Positions 1 to 4,917 of a stretch of 6,391 nt of DNA are shown in pieces (the first letter of the stretch is position 1; every line of letters begins with the position of its first letter). The notes beneath the pieces were generated by a model. It saw only the letters and a list, made by a program, of their open reading frames with translations. It had not been told where the DNA came from and searched no databases. Where the stretch lies: positions 1-6,391 of the forward strand of contig CAIPUP010000408.1 of NCBI GenBank assembly GCA_903868285.1, read 5' to 3'. Position numbers and translations under genes: made by a program. This DNA is from an uncultured beta proteobacterium. Lineage in GTDB: Bacteria; Pseudomonadota; Gammaproteobacteria; Burkholderiales; SG8-39.

Positions 1-68
1 GCTGCAGCTGCGGGCCCCGCTGAACTTGCGGCTGAACTTGCGGGACCCGCTGGCTTCAGCTTCCGCGC
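1..68. other. Window-edge region downstream of the Bug receptor gene
   Basis: These 68 bases lie beyond the stop codon of the minus-strand receptor gene. They contain a short tandem repeat (listed separately) and no start codon on the minus strand that would begin a following gene. On the plus strand one frame is open from base 2 to a TGA at 80-82, so the 3' end of a convergent gene overlapping the receptor's end is possible. I see no recognisable protein in it. The stretch is too short to assign. Confidence 0.3.
19..42. repeat. 12-bp perfect tandem duplication (GCTGAACTTGCG x2)
   Basis: GCTGAACTTGCG occurs twice in direct succession at 19-30 and 31-42. The flanks are related: 1-18 (GCTGCAGCTGCGGGCCCC) resembles 31-48 (GCTGAACTTGCGGGACCC), so the block looks like an 18/12-base degenerate repeat. 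Unit lengths are multiples of three, which fits either a low-complexity coding tail or simple slippage. It lies just past the receptor gene's stop codon. Confidence 0.6.
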
Positions 69-1130
69 TTATTCCGGCTTGATGTCTGCAGCACGCGCCG
101 CGGCGGCGTACTTGGTGGCATCGTCGCGGATCAGCTTCATCATCTCGGTCGGCCCCAGCAGCAGCATGTCGAGGCCAGCGCCTTCGAGTTTCTTGCGTAC
201 ATCCGGCGTTTCGGCCAGGCGACGGATGTCGGCACCGATTTTTGCCGCCACGGCCGGCGGGGTGCCGGGTGGCGCCATGAAGCCGTAGTAGTTGTCGAGG
301 TAAAAATCCTTGAGCGCGGCAATGCCAGATTCCCGGATGGTGGGGATCTCGGGCGCGGCCGGCGTGCGGGTGGAGGACATCAGCGCAATGGCACGCAGCC
401 GGCCCTGTTTGATAAAGGGCAACCCCGCCGGTACCGAGGTGGCCACGATGTCCAGATGTCCGGCCACGGTATCGGTGACAGCCGGGGTGCAGCCGCGATG
501 CGGGATATGCACCGCGAACAATTGCATGGTGCTTTTGTACATTTCCATGGCGAAGTGATGCGGGCTGGCGATATTGCAGCTGGCATAGGAATACTTGCCT
601 GGCGCCGCCTTGAGCATGGCGGTGAACTCTTTCAGATCGCGCGCTTTGACCTTGTCCGGATTGACCGCAATCATCATCGGTGCCGAGGTGGTCAGGCCGA
701 TGGCGGTGAAGTCGCGCGTGTAGTCAAACGGTAGTTTGCTGTACAGCACATGATTGATGATGTGCGTGTTGGTGGCCAGCAGCAGCGTGTGGCCATCCGG
801 GCTGGCCTTGTGCACGACCTCGGCGCCGATCGATCCGCCGCCGCCGATGCGGTTCTCCACCACCACTTGCTGCTTCCACAGATCGGCCAGGCGGTCGGCA
901 AAAATCCGTCCGGTAATGTCAGCTGCGCCGCCCTGGGTGAAGGTGACGATGATGCGCACCGGTTTGCTGGGGAATTCCTGTGCCTGCATGGTGGGGGCCA
1001 GCAGCATGCCCATCATGCCGATCATGGCAAGCACAGCGGTCATGACAGTCTTGGTTCTGGCGACGGGTCGGGGATGCACCAGGAAACGGGCGGCGCGCAG
1101 AAAGGGGTGCAGGGTGTGCATTGAGGGCAT
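69..1130 (-). CDS. Bug/TctC-family periplasmic solute-binding receptor
   Basis: Predicted 353-residue periplasmic substrate-binding protein of the tripartite tricarboxylate transporter (TctC/Bug) family. These proteins capture carboxylates or related small acids, and many are orphans with no adjacent TctA/TctB permease, as here. A long basic n-region (residues 1-29) and hydrophobic core (30-47) form a Sec signal peptide, probably cleaved after Ala50 (MQA|QEF). Family hallmarks follow: FPSKPVRIIVTF (53-64), GG at 67-68, VENRIGGGGSIGAE (91-104), SPDGHTLL (110-117), an HIPHRGCTPAVTD segment (208-220), FIKQGRLRAIAL (239-250) and EIPTIRESG (261-269). The usual PF-x-P-GG ligand loop reads TFTQGG. 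Cys185 and Cys214 could form a periplasmic disulfide. The start at 1130 is chosen because GGAG lies 5 bases upstream; the internal Met4 has no such site. The gene diverges from the CoA-ester lyase. The family is secure; the ligand is unknown. Confidence 0.93.
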   Translation of the reverse strand: MPSMHTLHPFLRAARFLVHPRPVARTKTVMTAVLAMIGMMGMLLAPTMQAQEFPSKPVRIIVTFTQGGAADITGRIFADRLADLWKQQVVVENRIGGGGSIGAEVVHKASPDGHTLLLATNTHIINHVLYSKLPFDYTRDFTAIGLTTSAPMMIAVNPDKVKARDLKEFTAMLKAAPGKYSYASCNIASPHHFAMEMYKSTMQLFAVHIPHRGCTPAVTDTVAGHLDIVATSVPAGLPFIKQGRLRAIALMSSTRTPAAPEIPTIRESGIAALKDFYLDNYYGFMAPPGTPPAVAAKIGADIRRLAETPDVRKKLEGAGLDMLLLGPTEMMKLIRDDATKYAAAARAADIKPE

Positions 1131-1263
1131 GAAGGCTCCGGCGCAGGCAAGGACAGCAACGGGGAAGCGGCAATTCTAGCCGCTGGCCATGCCACAATCC
1201 GCAGCCCTCCCGGCGTATCTTGGCGTATTCACCGTTCAACCCTTTTCTAGCCCTGTCCTTGCC
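1131..1263. promoter_or_regulatory. Divergent intergenic region between receptor and CoA-ester lyase genes
   Basis: This 133-base region separates the two divergent start codons and must hold the receptor promoter and probably the lyase promoter. It includes the receptor's ribosome site (CTCC at 1136-1139 on the plus strand) and a 6-bp inverted repeat at 1166-1184. TTCTAGCC occurs at two points shortly before an ATG (the ATGs at 1189 and 1264). I could not identify convincing -35/-10 pairs. Confidence 0.5.
1166..1184. promoter_or_regulatory. Inverted repeat AGCGGC-N7-GCCGCT, possible operator
   Basis: AGCGGC (1166-1171) and GCCGCT (1179-1184) are perfect reverse complements around a 7-base AT-rich centre (AATTCTA). 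Placement between two divergent genes fits a regulator binding site. A 6-bp repeat can occur by chance in DNA this GC-rich, so this is only a candidate. Confidence 0.22.
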
Positions 1264-2121
1264 ATGCTGACCCGCTTGCGTTCCCTGTTGTTCACCCCTG
1301 GCAACCGTCTGGATCGCGTGCCCAAGGCCCTGGCCGCCGGCGCCGATGCGGTCATCCTCGACCTGGAGGATGCCGTAGGAGCGGCCGACAAGCTCGCCAG
1401 TCGTACGGCGGTGACGGCCTTCTTTGCCACCGCCGAGCCCGGCCTGCGTGCCAGCGCAATGATCGGCGTGCGCGTCAACAGCCTGCAGAGTGAGCTCGGC
1501 CGTACCGATCTGGCCGCGCTGGCGGTGCTTCCGGCAGCGCAGCGACCGGATTTTCTGGTCTTCCCCAAGGCCGAGACAGTGGCCGAGCCGGCCTTGTGCA
1601 TGCAGGCCTTTGGCGGCGGTGCCGCCACCACTGCGGCTGCCGGGATGCCGGCGCTGATTGCCATCATCGAGTCGGCGCGCGGCGTGCTGGCAGCCCCGGC
1701 CCTGGCCGCCGCGCCCGGGGTGCAAGCGCTGGCAGTGGGAGGACTGGATCTATGCGCGGATCTTGGCTGCAGTTTCGGCTGGGAGCCGTTGTTGCATGCG
1801 CGCAGTGCGGTGGTCATGGCGGCTGCCAGTGCCGGCATTGGTGCCATTGATATGCCCTGGTTCGATCTGCAGGATGACAGTGGCCTGGCAGGCGAATGCC
1901 AGCGGGTGCGGGCGCTGGGTTATGGCGCCAAGCTGGCCATCCATCCGCGCCACGTCGCTGCGGTGAATGCGGCGTTCTCGCCCAGTGCCGAGGAGCGCGA
2001 CTATGCCCAGGGTGTCATTGCGGCGTTCGAAGCCGCCGCCGGCAACGCCTTCACCTTTCGTGGTCGCATGATCGATGAGCCGGTGATACGCAGCGCCCGT
2101 CGCGTGCTGGCGCGGCCTTGA
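1264..2121 (+). CDS. CoA-ester lyase, CitE-like (HpcH/HpaI aldolase superfamily)
   Basis: Predicted 285-residue cytoplasmic lyase of the citrate lyase beta subunit-like family, which cleaves or forms C-C bonds in acyl-CoA esters such as malyl-, citramalyl- or citryl-CoA using Mg2+. Visible motifs: RSLLFTPGNR (6-15), DLEDAV (33-38), the conserved Arg in VRVN (Arg70), FPK (100-102), the Mg-binding Glu136 in IIES, GGLDL (159-163, Asp162), KLAIHPRHV (223-231), and the C-terminal RMIDEPV (268-274). Length is normal for the family. No citD or citF partner is nearby, so it is a stand-alone lyase, not a citrate lyase subunit. I chose the ATG at 1264 because the homologous core begins there. An ATG at 1189 in the same frame would add 25 atypical residues. 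Neither start has a clear Shine-Dalgarno sequence. The exact substrate cannot be read from sequence. Confidence 0.9.
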   Translation: MLTRLRSLLFTPGNRLDRVPKALAAGADAVILDLEDAVGAADKLASRTAVTAFFATAEPGLRASAMIGVRVNSLQSELGRTDLAALAVLPAAQRPDFLVFPKAETVAEPALCMQAFGGGAATTAAAGMPALIAIIESARGVLAAPALAAAPGVQALAVGGLDLCADLGCSFGWEPLLHARSAVVMAAASAGIGAIDMPWFDLQDDSGLAGECQRVRALGYGAKLAIHPRHVAAVNAAFSPSAEERDYAQGVIAAFEAAAGNAFTFRGRMIDEPVIRSARRVLARP

Positions 2122-2192
2122 TCCTTGGTCCGCTTTGATTGCTTGCCATCGGTTTTTCGTTCAATCTGTTTTTGTTCAATGGTTGTTTTGAT

Positions 2193-2205
2193 CCAAGGAA
2201 TGTCC
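2193..2205 (+). promoter_or_regulatory. Ribosome binding site that sets the methyltransferase start
   Basis: AAGGA at 2195-2199 lies six bases before the ATG at 2206, a standard spacing. The in-frame ATG at 2200 directly abuts AAGGA and is too close, and the frame upstream to 2125 lacks a good site. The run CCAAGGA (2193-2199) is exactly complementary to TCCTTGG (2122-2128), immediately after the lyase stop codon. Confidence 0.55.
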
Positions 2206-3159
2206 ATGCAGTGCAACCGGTTCCATGTCGCCTGGCTTCAGCAAGGCTTTCTGTCGATGCTGTTGTTGGTCGGCAGTGTTGGCATCAGTCTGCCGCTTGC
2301 CGCCCAGCCAGCCACACCACCAGTGGCTGTCGGTGGCGGTGCCACGGCAGCAGTGACCGATGCCGATGTGCGCGGCATCGAGGAGACGCCCTATGTGCAG
2401 ACCGCCACCCAGGTGCTGGATGCCATGCTCGAGATGGCACAGGTGCGCGGCAGTGATTTCCTGATCGACCTGGGTTCGGGCGATGGCCGCATGCCGATCA
2501 CGGCGGCAAAGCGCTGGGGCACGCGTGGTTTCGGGGTGGAACATGACCCGCGTCTGGTGCAGCTGGCCAATGACAATGCGCGCCGTGCCGGGGTGGCCGA
2601 CAAGGTGTCGTTTCGCGCCGAGGATCTGTTCAAGACCGAGCTGGGCCAAGCCACCGTCGTCACGCTCTATCTGCTGCCCGACAACAACCTGGCGCTGCGG
2701 CCACGGCTGCTGAGCCAGCTGCGTCCCGGAGCGCGCATCGTCTCGCATGACTACGATCTGGGCGACTGGCATCCGGATGCGCAGCGCGTGATCCCGGTGC
2801 CGGACAAGCCGGTGGGCGTGGAGAAATCCAGCAAGGTGTTTCTCTGGATCGTGCCGGCGCGGGTGGCCGGCAAGTGGCGCTTTGCCATGACGCGTGACGA
2901 TGGCAAGGCGGTCGATGTCGAGCTGGAGCTGATGCAGAACTTCCAGGTGTTCGGTGGCACGGCGCGCATCGACGGCCGCAGCCTGCAACTCGAGCGCACA
3001 CAGTTACGTGGCGGCTATTTGTCGTTTCGCTTCACCGACGGCCAGACCGTACATCGCTTCCAGGGTCAGGTCGGCAATGGCCGCATCAGCGGCCAGCATG
3101 CCAGCGGCGAGCGCAACGCCCGGTGGCGGGCGTTGAAGGTCGAAGCCGCCAGGTCGTAG
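2206..3159 (+). CDS. Signal-peptide-bearing class I SAM-dependent methyltransferase
   Basis: Predicted 317-residue protein. Residues 1-33 look like a Sec signal peptide: a short n-region with Arg5, a hydrophobic stretch at about 15-32, and likely cleavage at LAA|QP. A low-complexity A/P/G/V linker follows to about 50. Then comes a class I methyltransferase fold: the lead-in TPYVQTATQVLDAML (61-75), SAM-binding motif I DLGSGDGR (88-95), the acidic ribose-contacting Glu112 in GVEHDP, AEDLF (138-142), VVTLYLLP (151-158) and SHDYDLGDW (180-188). This arrangement resembles the bacterial relatives of FAM173/ATPSCKMT-type lysine methyltransferases, so a protein target is conceivable. Residues about 210-317 form an extra, probably beta-rich domain starting VFLWIVPARVAGKW. 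The gene starts 84 bases after the lyase stop, on the same strand. Membrane anchoring instead of cleavage is possible. The substrate is unknown; the fold is secure. Confidence 0.85.
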   Translation: MQCNRFHVAWLQQGFLSMLLLVGSVGISLPLAAQPATPPVAVGGGATAAVTDADVRGIEETPYVQTATQVLDAMLEMAQVRGSDFLIDLGSGDGRMPITAAKRWGTRGFGVEHDPRLVQLANDNARRAGVADKVSFRAEDLFKTELGQATVVTLYLLPDNNLALRPRLLSQLRPGARIVSHDYDLGDWHPDAQRVIPVPDKPVGVEKSSKVFLWIVPARVAGKWRFAMTRDDGKAVDVELELMQNFQVFGGTARIDGRSLQLERTQLRGGYLSFRFTDGQTVHRFQGQVGNGRISGQHASGERNARWRALKVEAARS

Positions 3160-3213
3160 CGCGTCAGGCCGTAGTCGTCAGATCGTGGTGCGCCAGGTCC
3201 GGCTGCGTTCGGT
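3160..3213. other. Short convergent intergenic gap
   Basis: These 54 bases separate the stop codons of the convergent methyltransferase and hydratase genes. I see no strong hairpin with a T-run inside the gap itself. The nearest T-runs on the plus strand lie further on, inside the 3' end of the hydratase gene. Confidence 0.5.
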
Positions 3214-4128
3214 CTAGCGCGCGGCAGATTTTTTTACCGGCTTTTTTGCCGCGGGTTTTGGTGCCGCTTTCAGCGCGGTCTTTTTTGTTTGCCGGCGCGG
3301 CGCAGCTTGGCTGCCAGTCTCGCTGCCACGCCACCACGGATCGCGGCGTTCCAGAAACGACTGTATGCCCTCGCGGCCCTCGGCCGAGGCGCGGATGTCG
3401 GCGATGCGATGTGCGGTGTCCTCCATCAGCCCATCGTCGATGGCGCGGCCATCCAGCGCGCGCAGCAGGTCCTTGCAGGCTGCGATTGCGCCAGGGGCGC
3501 AGTCCATCAGCGCACCCAGCAGATCGTTGATGCGCCCGTCCAGTTCCTCGGGCGGGCACAGGTCGTGCACCAGGCCGATGCGATAGGCCTCGGCGGCGTT
3601 GAAGCGCTCGGCACTCAGCGCATAGCGGCGCATGGCTCGCATGCCGATAGCGCGCAGCACATACGGGCCGACCGTGGCCGGCAGCAGTCCCAGTCGTGTC
3701 TCGGACAGGCTGAAGCTGGCGTCGGTAGAGGCAATCGCCATGTCGCAGGCCGCCACCAGTCCCATGCCGCCGGCGATGGCGGCGCCATGCACCCGCGCGA
3801 TGATGGGTTTGCGCAGACGATCAATGCTGTGCCACAGCGCTGCCGATTCGCGTGCGCTGGCCAGGTTCTGGGCGCGACTGGCCTGTGCCATAGCCTTCAT
3901 GCCGTTGAGATCGGCGCCGGCGCAGAAGGCTTCCCCGGCCGCTGCCAGCACGATGGCGCGCACGCTGTCGTCCTGTTCCAGCTGTCGCAACGCCGCCTTG
4001 AGCTCGCGCACCATGTCGGCGTTCAGCGCATTGCGCAGTTCCGGTCGGTTGAGCCAAACGATGCCCACGCCATTACGCGCTTCGAGTAGCAGGTTTTGGT
4101 AGGTGCCAGTACTGTTCTGCTTGACCAT
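3214..4128 (-). CDS. Enoyl-CoA hydratase/isomerase family protein, LiuC-like, with lysine-rich C-terminal tail
   Basis: Predicted 304-residue crotonase-superfamily enzyme, expected to hydrate an enoyl-CoA in fatty- or branched-chain acid breakdown. The oxyanion-hole segments are FCAGADL (68-74) and HGAAIAGGMGLVAACD (114-129). FSLSETRLGLLP (139-150) supplies Glu143, the equivalent of rat hydratase Glu164, while the position of Glu144 is Gly123. GGMGLVAACD followed by SETRLGLLPATVGPYVLRAIG (from 142) is the pattern I associate with methylglutaconyl/gamma-carboxygeranoyl-CoA hydratases (LiuC type); that assignment is from memory of the family. The enzymatic core ends near DPWW (263-266), matching the usual ~265 residues. 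About 38 further residues end in a Lys/Ala/Pro-rich tail (281-304, eight Lys), resembling histone-H1-like or phasin tails. AGGA lies six bases before the start. The gene is last of three minus-strand genes and may have its own promoter. Confidence 0.9.
   Translation of the reverse strand: MVKQNSTGTYQNLLLEARNGVGIVWLNRPELRNALNADMVRELKAALRQLEQDDSVRAIVLAAAGEAFCAGADLNGMKAMAQASRAQNLASARESAALWHSIDRLRKPIIARVHGAAIAGGMGLVAACDMAIASTDASFSLSETRLGLLPATVGPYVLRAIGMRAMRRYALSAERFNAAEAYRIGLVHDLCPPEELDGRINDLLGALMDCAPGAIAACKDLLRALDGRAIDDGLMEDTAHRIADIRASAEGREGIQSFLERRDPWWRGSETGSQAAPRRQTKKTALKAAPKPAAKKPVKKSAAR
3263..3286 (+). terminator. Possible terminator for the methyltransferase transcript, inside the hydratase 3' end
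   Basis: On the plus strand GCCGC (3263-3267) can pair with GCGGT (3275-3279, one G-T pair) around a 7-base loop, followed after one base by TTTTTT (3281-3286). The same T-run encodes Lys codons (AAA AAG) of the hydratase tail on the opposite strand. The stem is short, so this is a weak candidate. Two further T-runs at 3230-3235 and 3242-3247 lie between it and the gene it would serve. Confidence 0.2.
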
Positions 4129-4139
4129 GCTCTATCCTG

Positions 4140-4168
4140 TATTGATATAAGTTATTGATTTTATTGAT
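4140..4168. repeat. Three direct copies of TATTGAT in an AT-rich island
   Basis: TATTGAT occurs at 4140-4146, 4153-4159 and 4162-4168 (ATCAATA on the minus strand). The surrounding 4140-4173 is strikingly AT-rich in an otherwise GC-rich window. It sits 12-45 bases upstream of the hydratase start codon, where a promoter or operator would be expected. Confidence 0.6.
4148..4160 (-). promoter_or_regulatory. Match to IHF-binding consensus upstream of hydratase gene
   Basis: Read on the minus strand the 13 bases are AATCAATAACTTA, which fits the published IHF consensus WATCAANNNNTTR at every specified position. The AT-rich flank also suits IHF. AT-rich DNA yields such matches readily, and the site is only about 20 bases before the start codon, so binding is an inference. 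It overlaps one TATTGAT repeat copy. Confidence 0.35.
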
Positions 4169-4198
4169 ATTTTAGACGCGCCGCTGGCCGTCGCCGGT

Positions 4199-4223
4199 GC
4201 TGCCCCCGGGCTGCCGGGGCAGC
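4199..4223 (-). terminator. Strong GC hairpin just after the HCCA isomerase-like gene
   Basis: GCTGCCCC (4199-4206) and GGGGCAGC (4216-4223) form a perfect 8-bp stem with a 9-base loop, beginning four bases beyond the upstream gene's stop codon (4228-4230). No T-run follows on the minus strand, so it is not a textbook intrinsic terminator. It could attenuate read-through, protect the mRNA 3' end, or assist Rho. The downstream hydratase may therefore depend on its own promoter. Confidence 0.4.
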
Positions 4224-4227
4224 CACA

Positions 4228-4917
4228 TCACCAGGCTTGCTGCATCCAGCGCGCCACTTGATCGAGTCGGTCCAGTCCCCAGAAGGCTTCGCCATCCACC
4301 AGAAAAAACGGCGAGCCGAACACACCGCGTGCCATGGCCGCTTCGGTCTCGCTGCGGCTGCGCTGCTTGATCTCGGCCGAGCCCATGCCAGTGCGTGCCG
4401 CATCCAGCGTTAGTGCGGGACCTGCCGAGGACAGCTGCTCGAACAGCGCCGGCTTGGATAGCCGCAAGTCATTGAACACCTGCAAGGCCTGCTCCGGATC
4501 GGCAATGTCGATGTCATGAATGAAAAAGGCCCGGTACAGCGCCTGCGCCAGGGCAACCGCCAGCACGGGCGAGTGCTGTTGCAGCCAGTAGAACAGCCGC
4601 GTTGCGGCCACGCCCGACACCGGAAAGCGACTGGGTCGATGGAACTCGACCCCATGCAAACGCGCACTGCGCAAGAAGTCATGCTCGTGGTACTGACCCT
4701 TGAGTGGCACGTTCACCAGCGGTGCGCCACCCGTGCTCTGGAACACCACGCCCAGCAGCAGCGGATGCCAGTGCACGAGTCGTCCATGCGTCGCGGCCAC
4801 GGCCTCGATACGCTCACTGGCGATATAGCCGTAGGGCGAGGAAAAATCGAAGTAAAAATCCACTGCTGGCAGATCTGCTGCCGGAGTGGTGTCGTGGTGT
4901 TGGGTGTTGTTGTTCAT
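4228..4917 (-). CDS. DsbA-family HCCA isomerase-like protein (thioredoxin fold, GST-kappa type)
   Basis: Predicted 229-residue cytoplasmic protein of the 2-hydroxychromene-2-carboxylate isomerase / GST-kappa group. The characterised naphthalene-pathway member is a glutathione-dependent isomerase, but many relatives occur outside aromatic pathways. Visible motifs: VDFYFDFSSPYGYIA (19-33) with Ser27 before Pro28 at the glutathione-reactive position instead of a CxxC redox pair, an alpha-helical insert (about 80-185), and GVFGSPFFLVDGEAFWGLDRL (from 198) with the likely cis-Pro203 and FWG. It is not a disulfide oxidase, lacking CxxC. The start is the ATG at 4917, whose ATGA overlaps the thiolase TGA by four bases. 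No Shine-Dalgarno is evident, so translation is probably coupled. An upstream in-frame start at 4962 would extend into the thiolase gene without homology. Naphthalene genes are absent, so the true substrate is unknown. Confidence 0.88.
   Translation of the reverse strand: MNNNTQHHDTTPAADLPAVDFYFDFSSPYGYIASERIEAVAATHGRLVHWHPLLLGVVFQSTGGAPLVNVPLKGQYHEHDFLRSARLHGVEFHRPSRFPVSGVAATRLFYWLQQHSPVLAVALAQALYRAFFIHDIDIADPEQALQVFNDLRLSKPALFEQLSSAGPALTLDAARTGMGSAEIKQRSRSETEAAMARGVFGSPFFLVDGEAFWGLDRLDQVARWMQQAW

Noticed and set aside
919..1725. Long minus-strand open frame across the receptor start and the CoA-ester lyase
   Set aside because: It overlaps two well-supported genes, crosses their divergent promoter region and has a low-complexity translation typical of antisense frames.
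1264..2121. Citrate lyase beta subunit (citE of a citDEF complex)
   Set aside because: No citD, citF, citX or citG homologue is next to it; a stand-alone CoA-ester lyase is the better call.
2176..2988. 270-codon minus-strand frame antisense to the methyltransferase
   Set aside because: The plus strand carries clear SAM-binding motifs; the antisense translation has no recognisable domain.
3289..4089. 266-codon plus-strand frame antisense to the hydratase
   Set aside because: The crotonase motifs on the minus strand explain the region; the antisense frame is a codon-bias shadow.
4140..4170. TATTGAT copies as iterons of a replication origin or as a CRISPR array
   Set aside because: There are only three 7-base copies with uneven spacing (13 and 9 bases), no replication gene or DnaA box set nearby, and the units are too short for CRISPR repeats.
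4228..4917. DsbA-type disulfide oxidoreductase
   Set aside because: There is no CxxC motif and no signal peptide; Ser-Pro occupies the active-site position as in HCCA isomerases.
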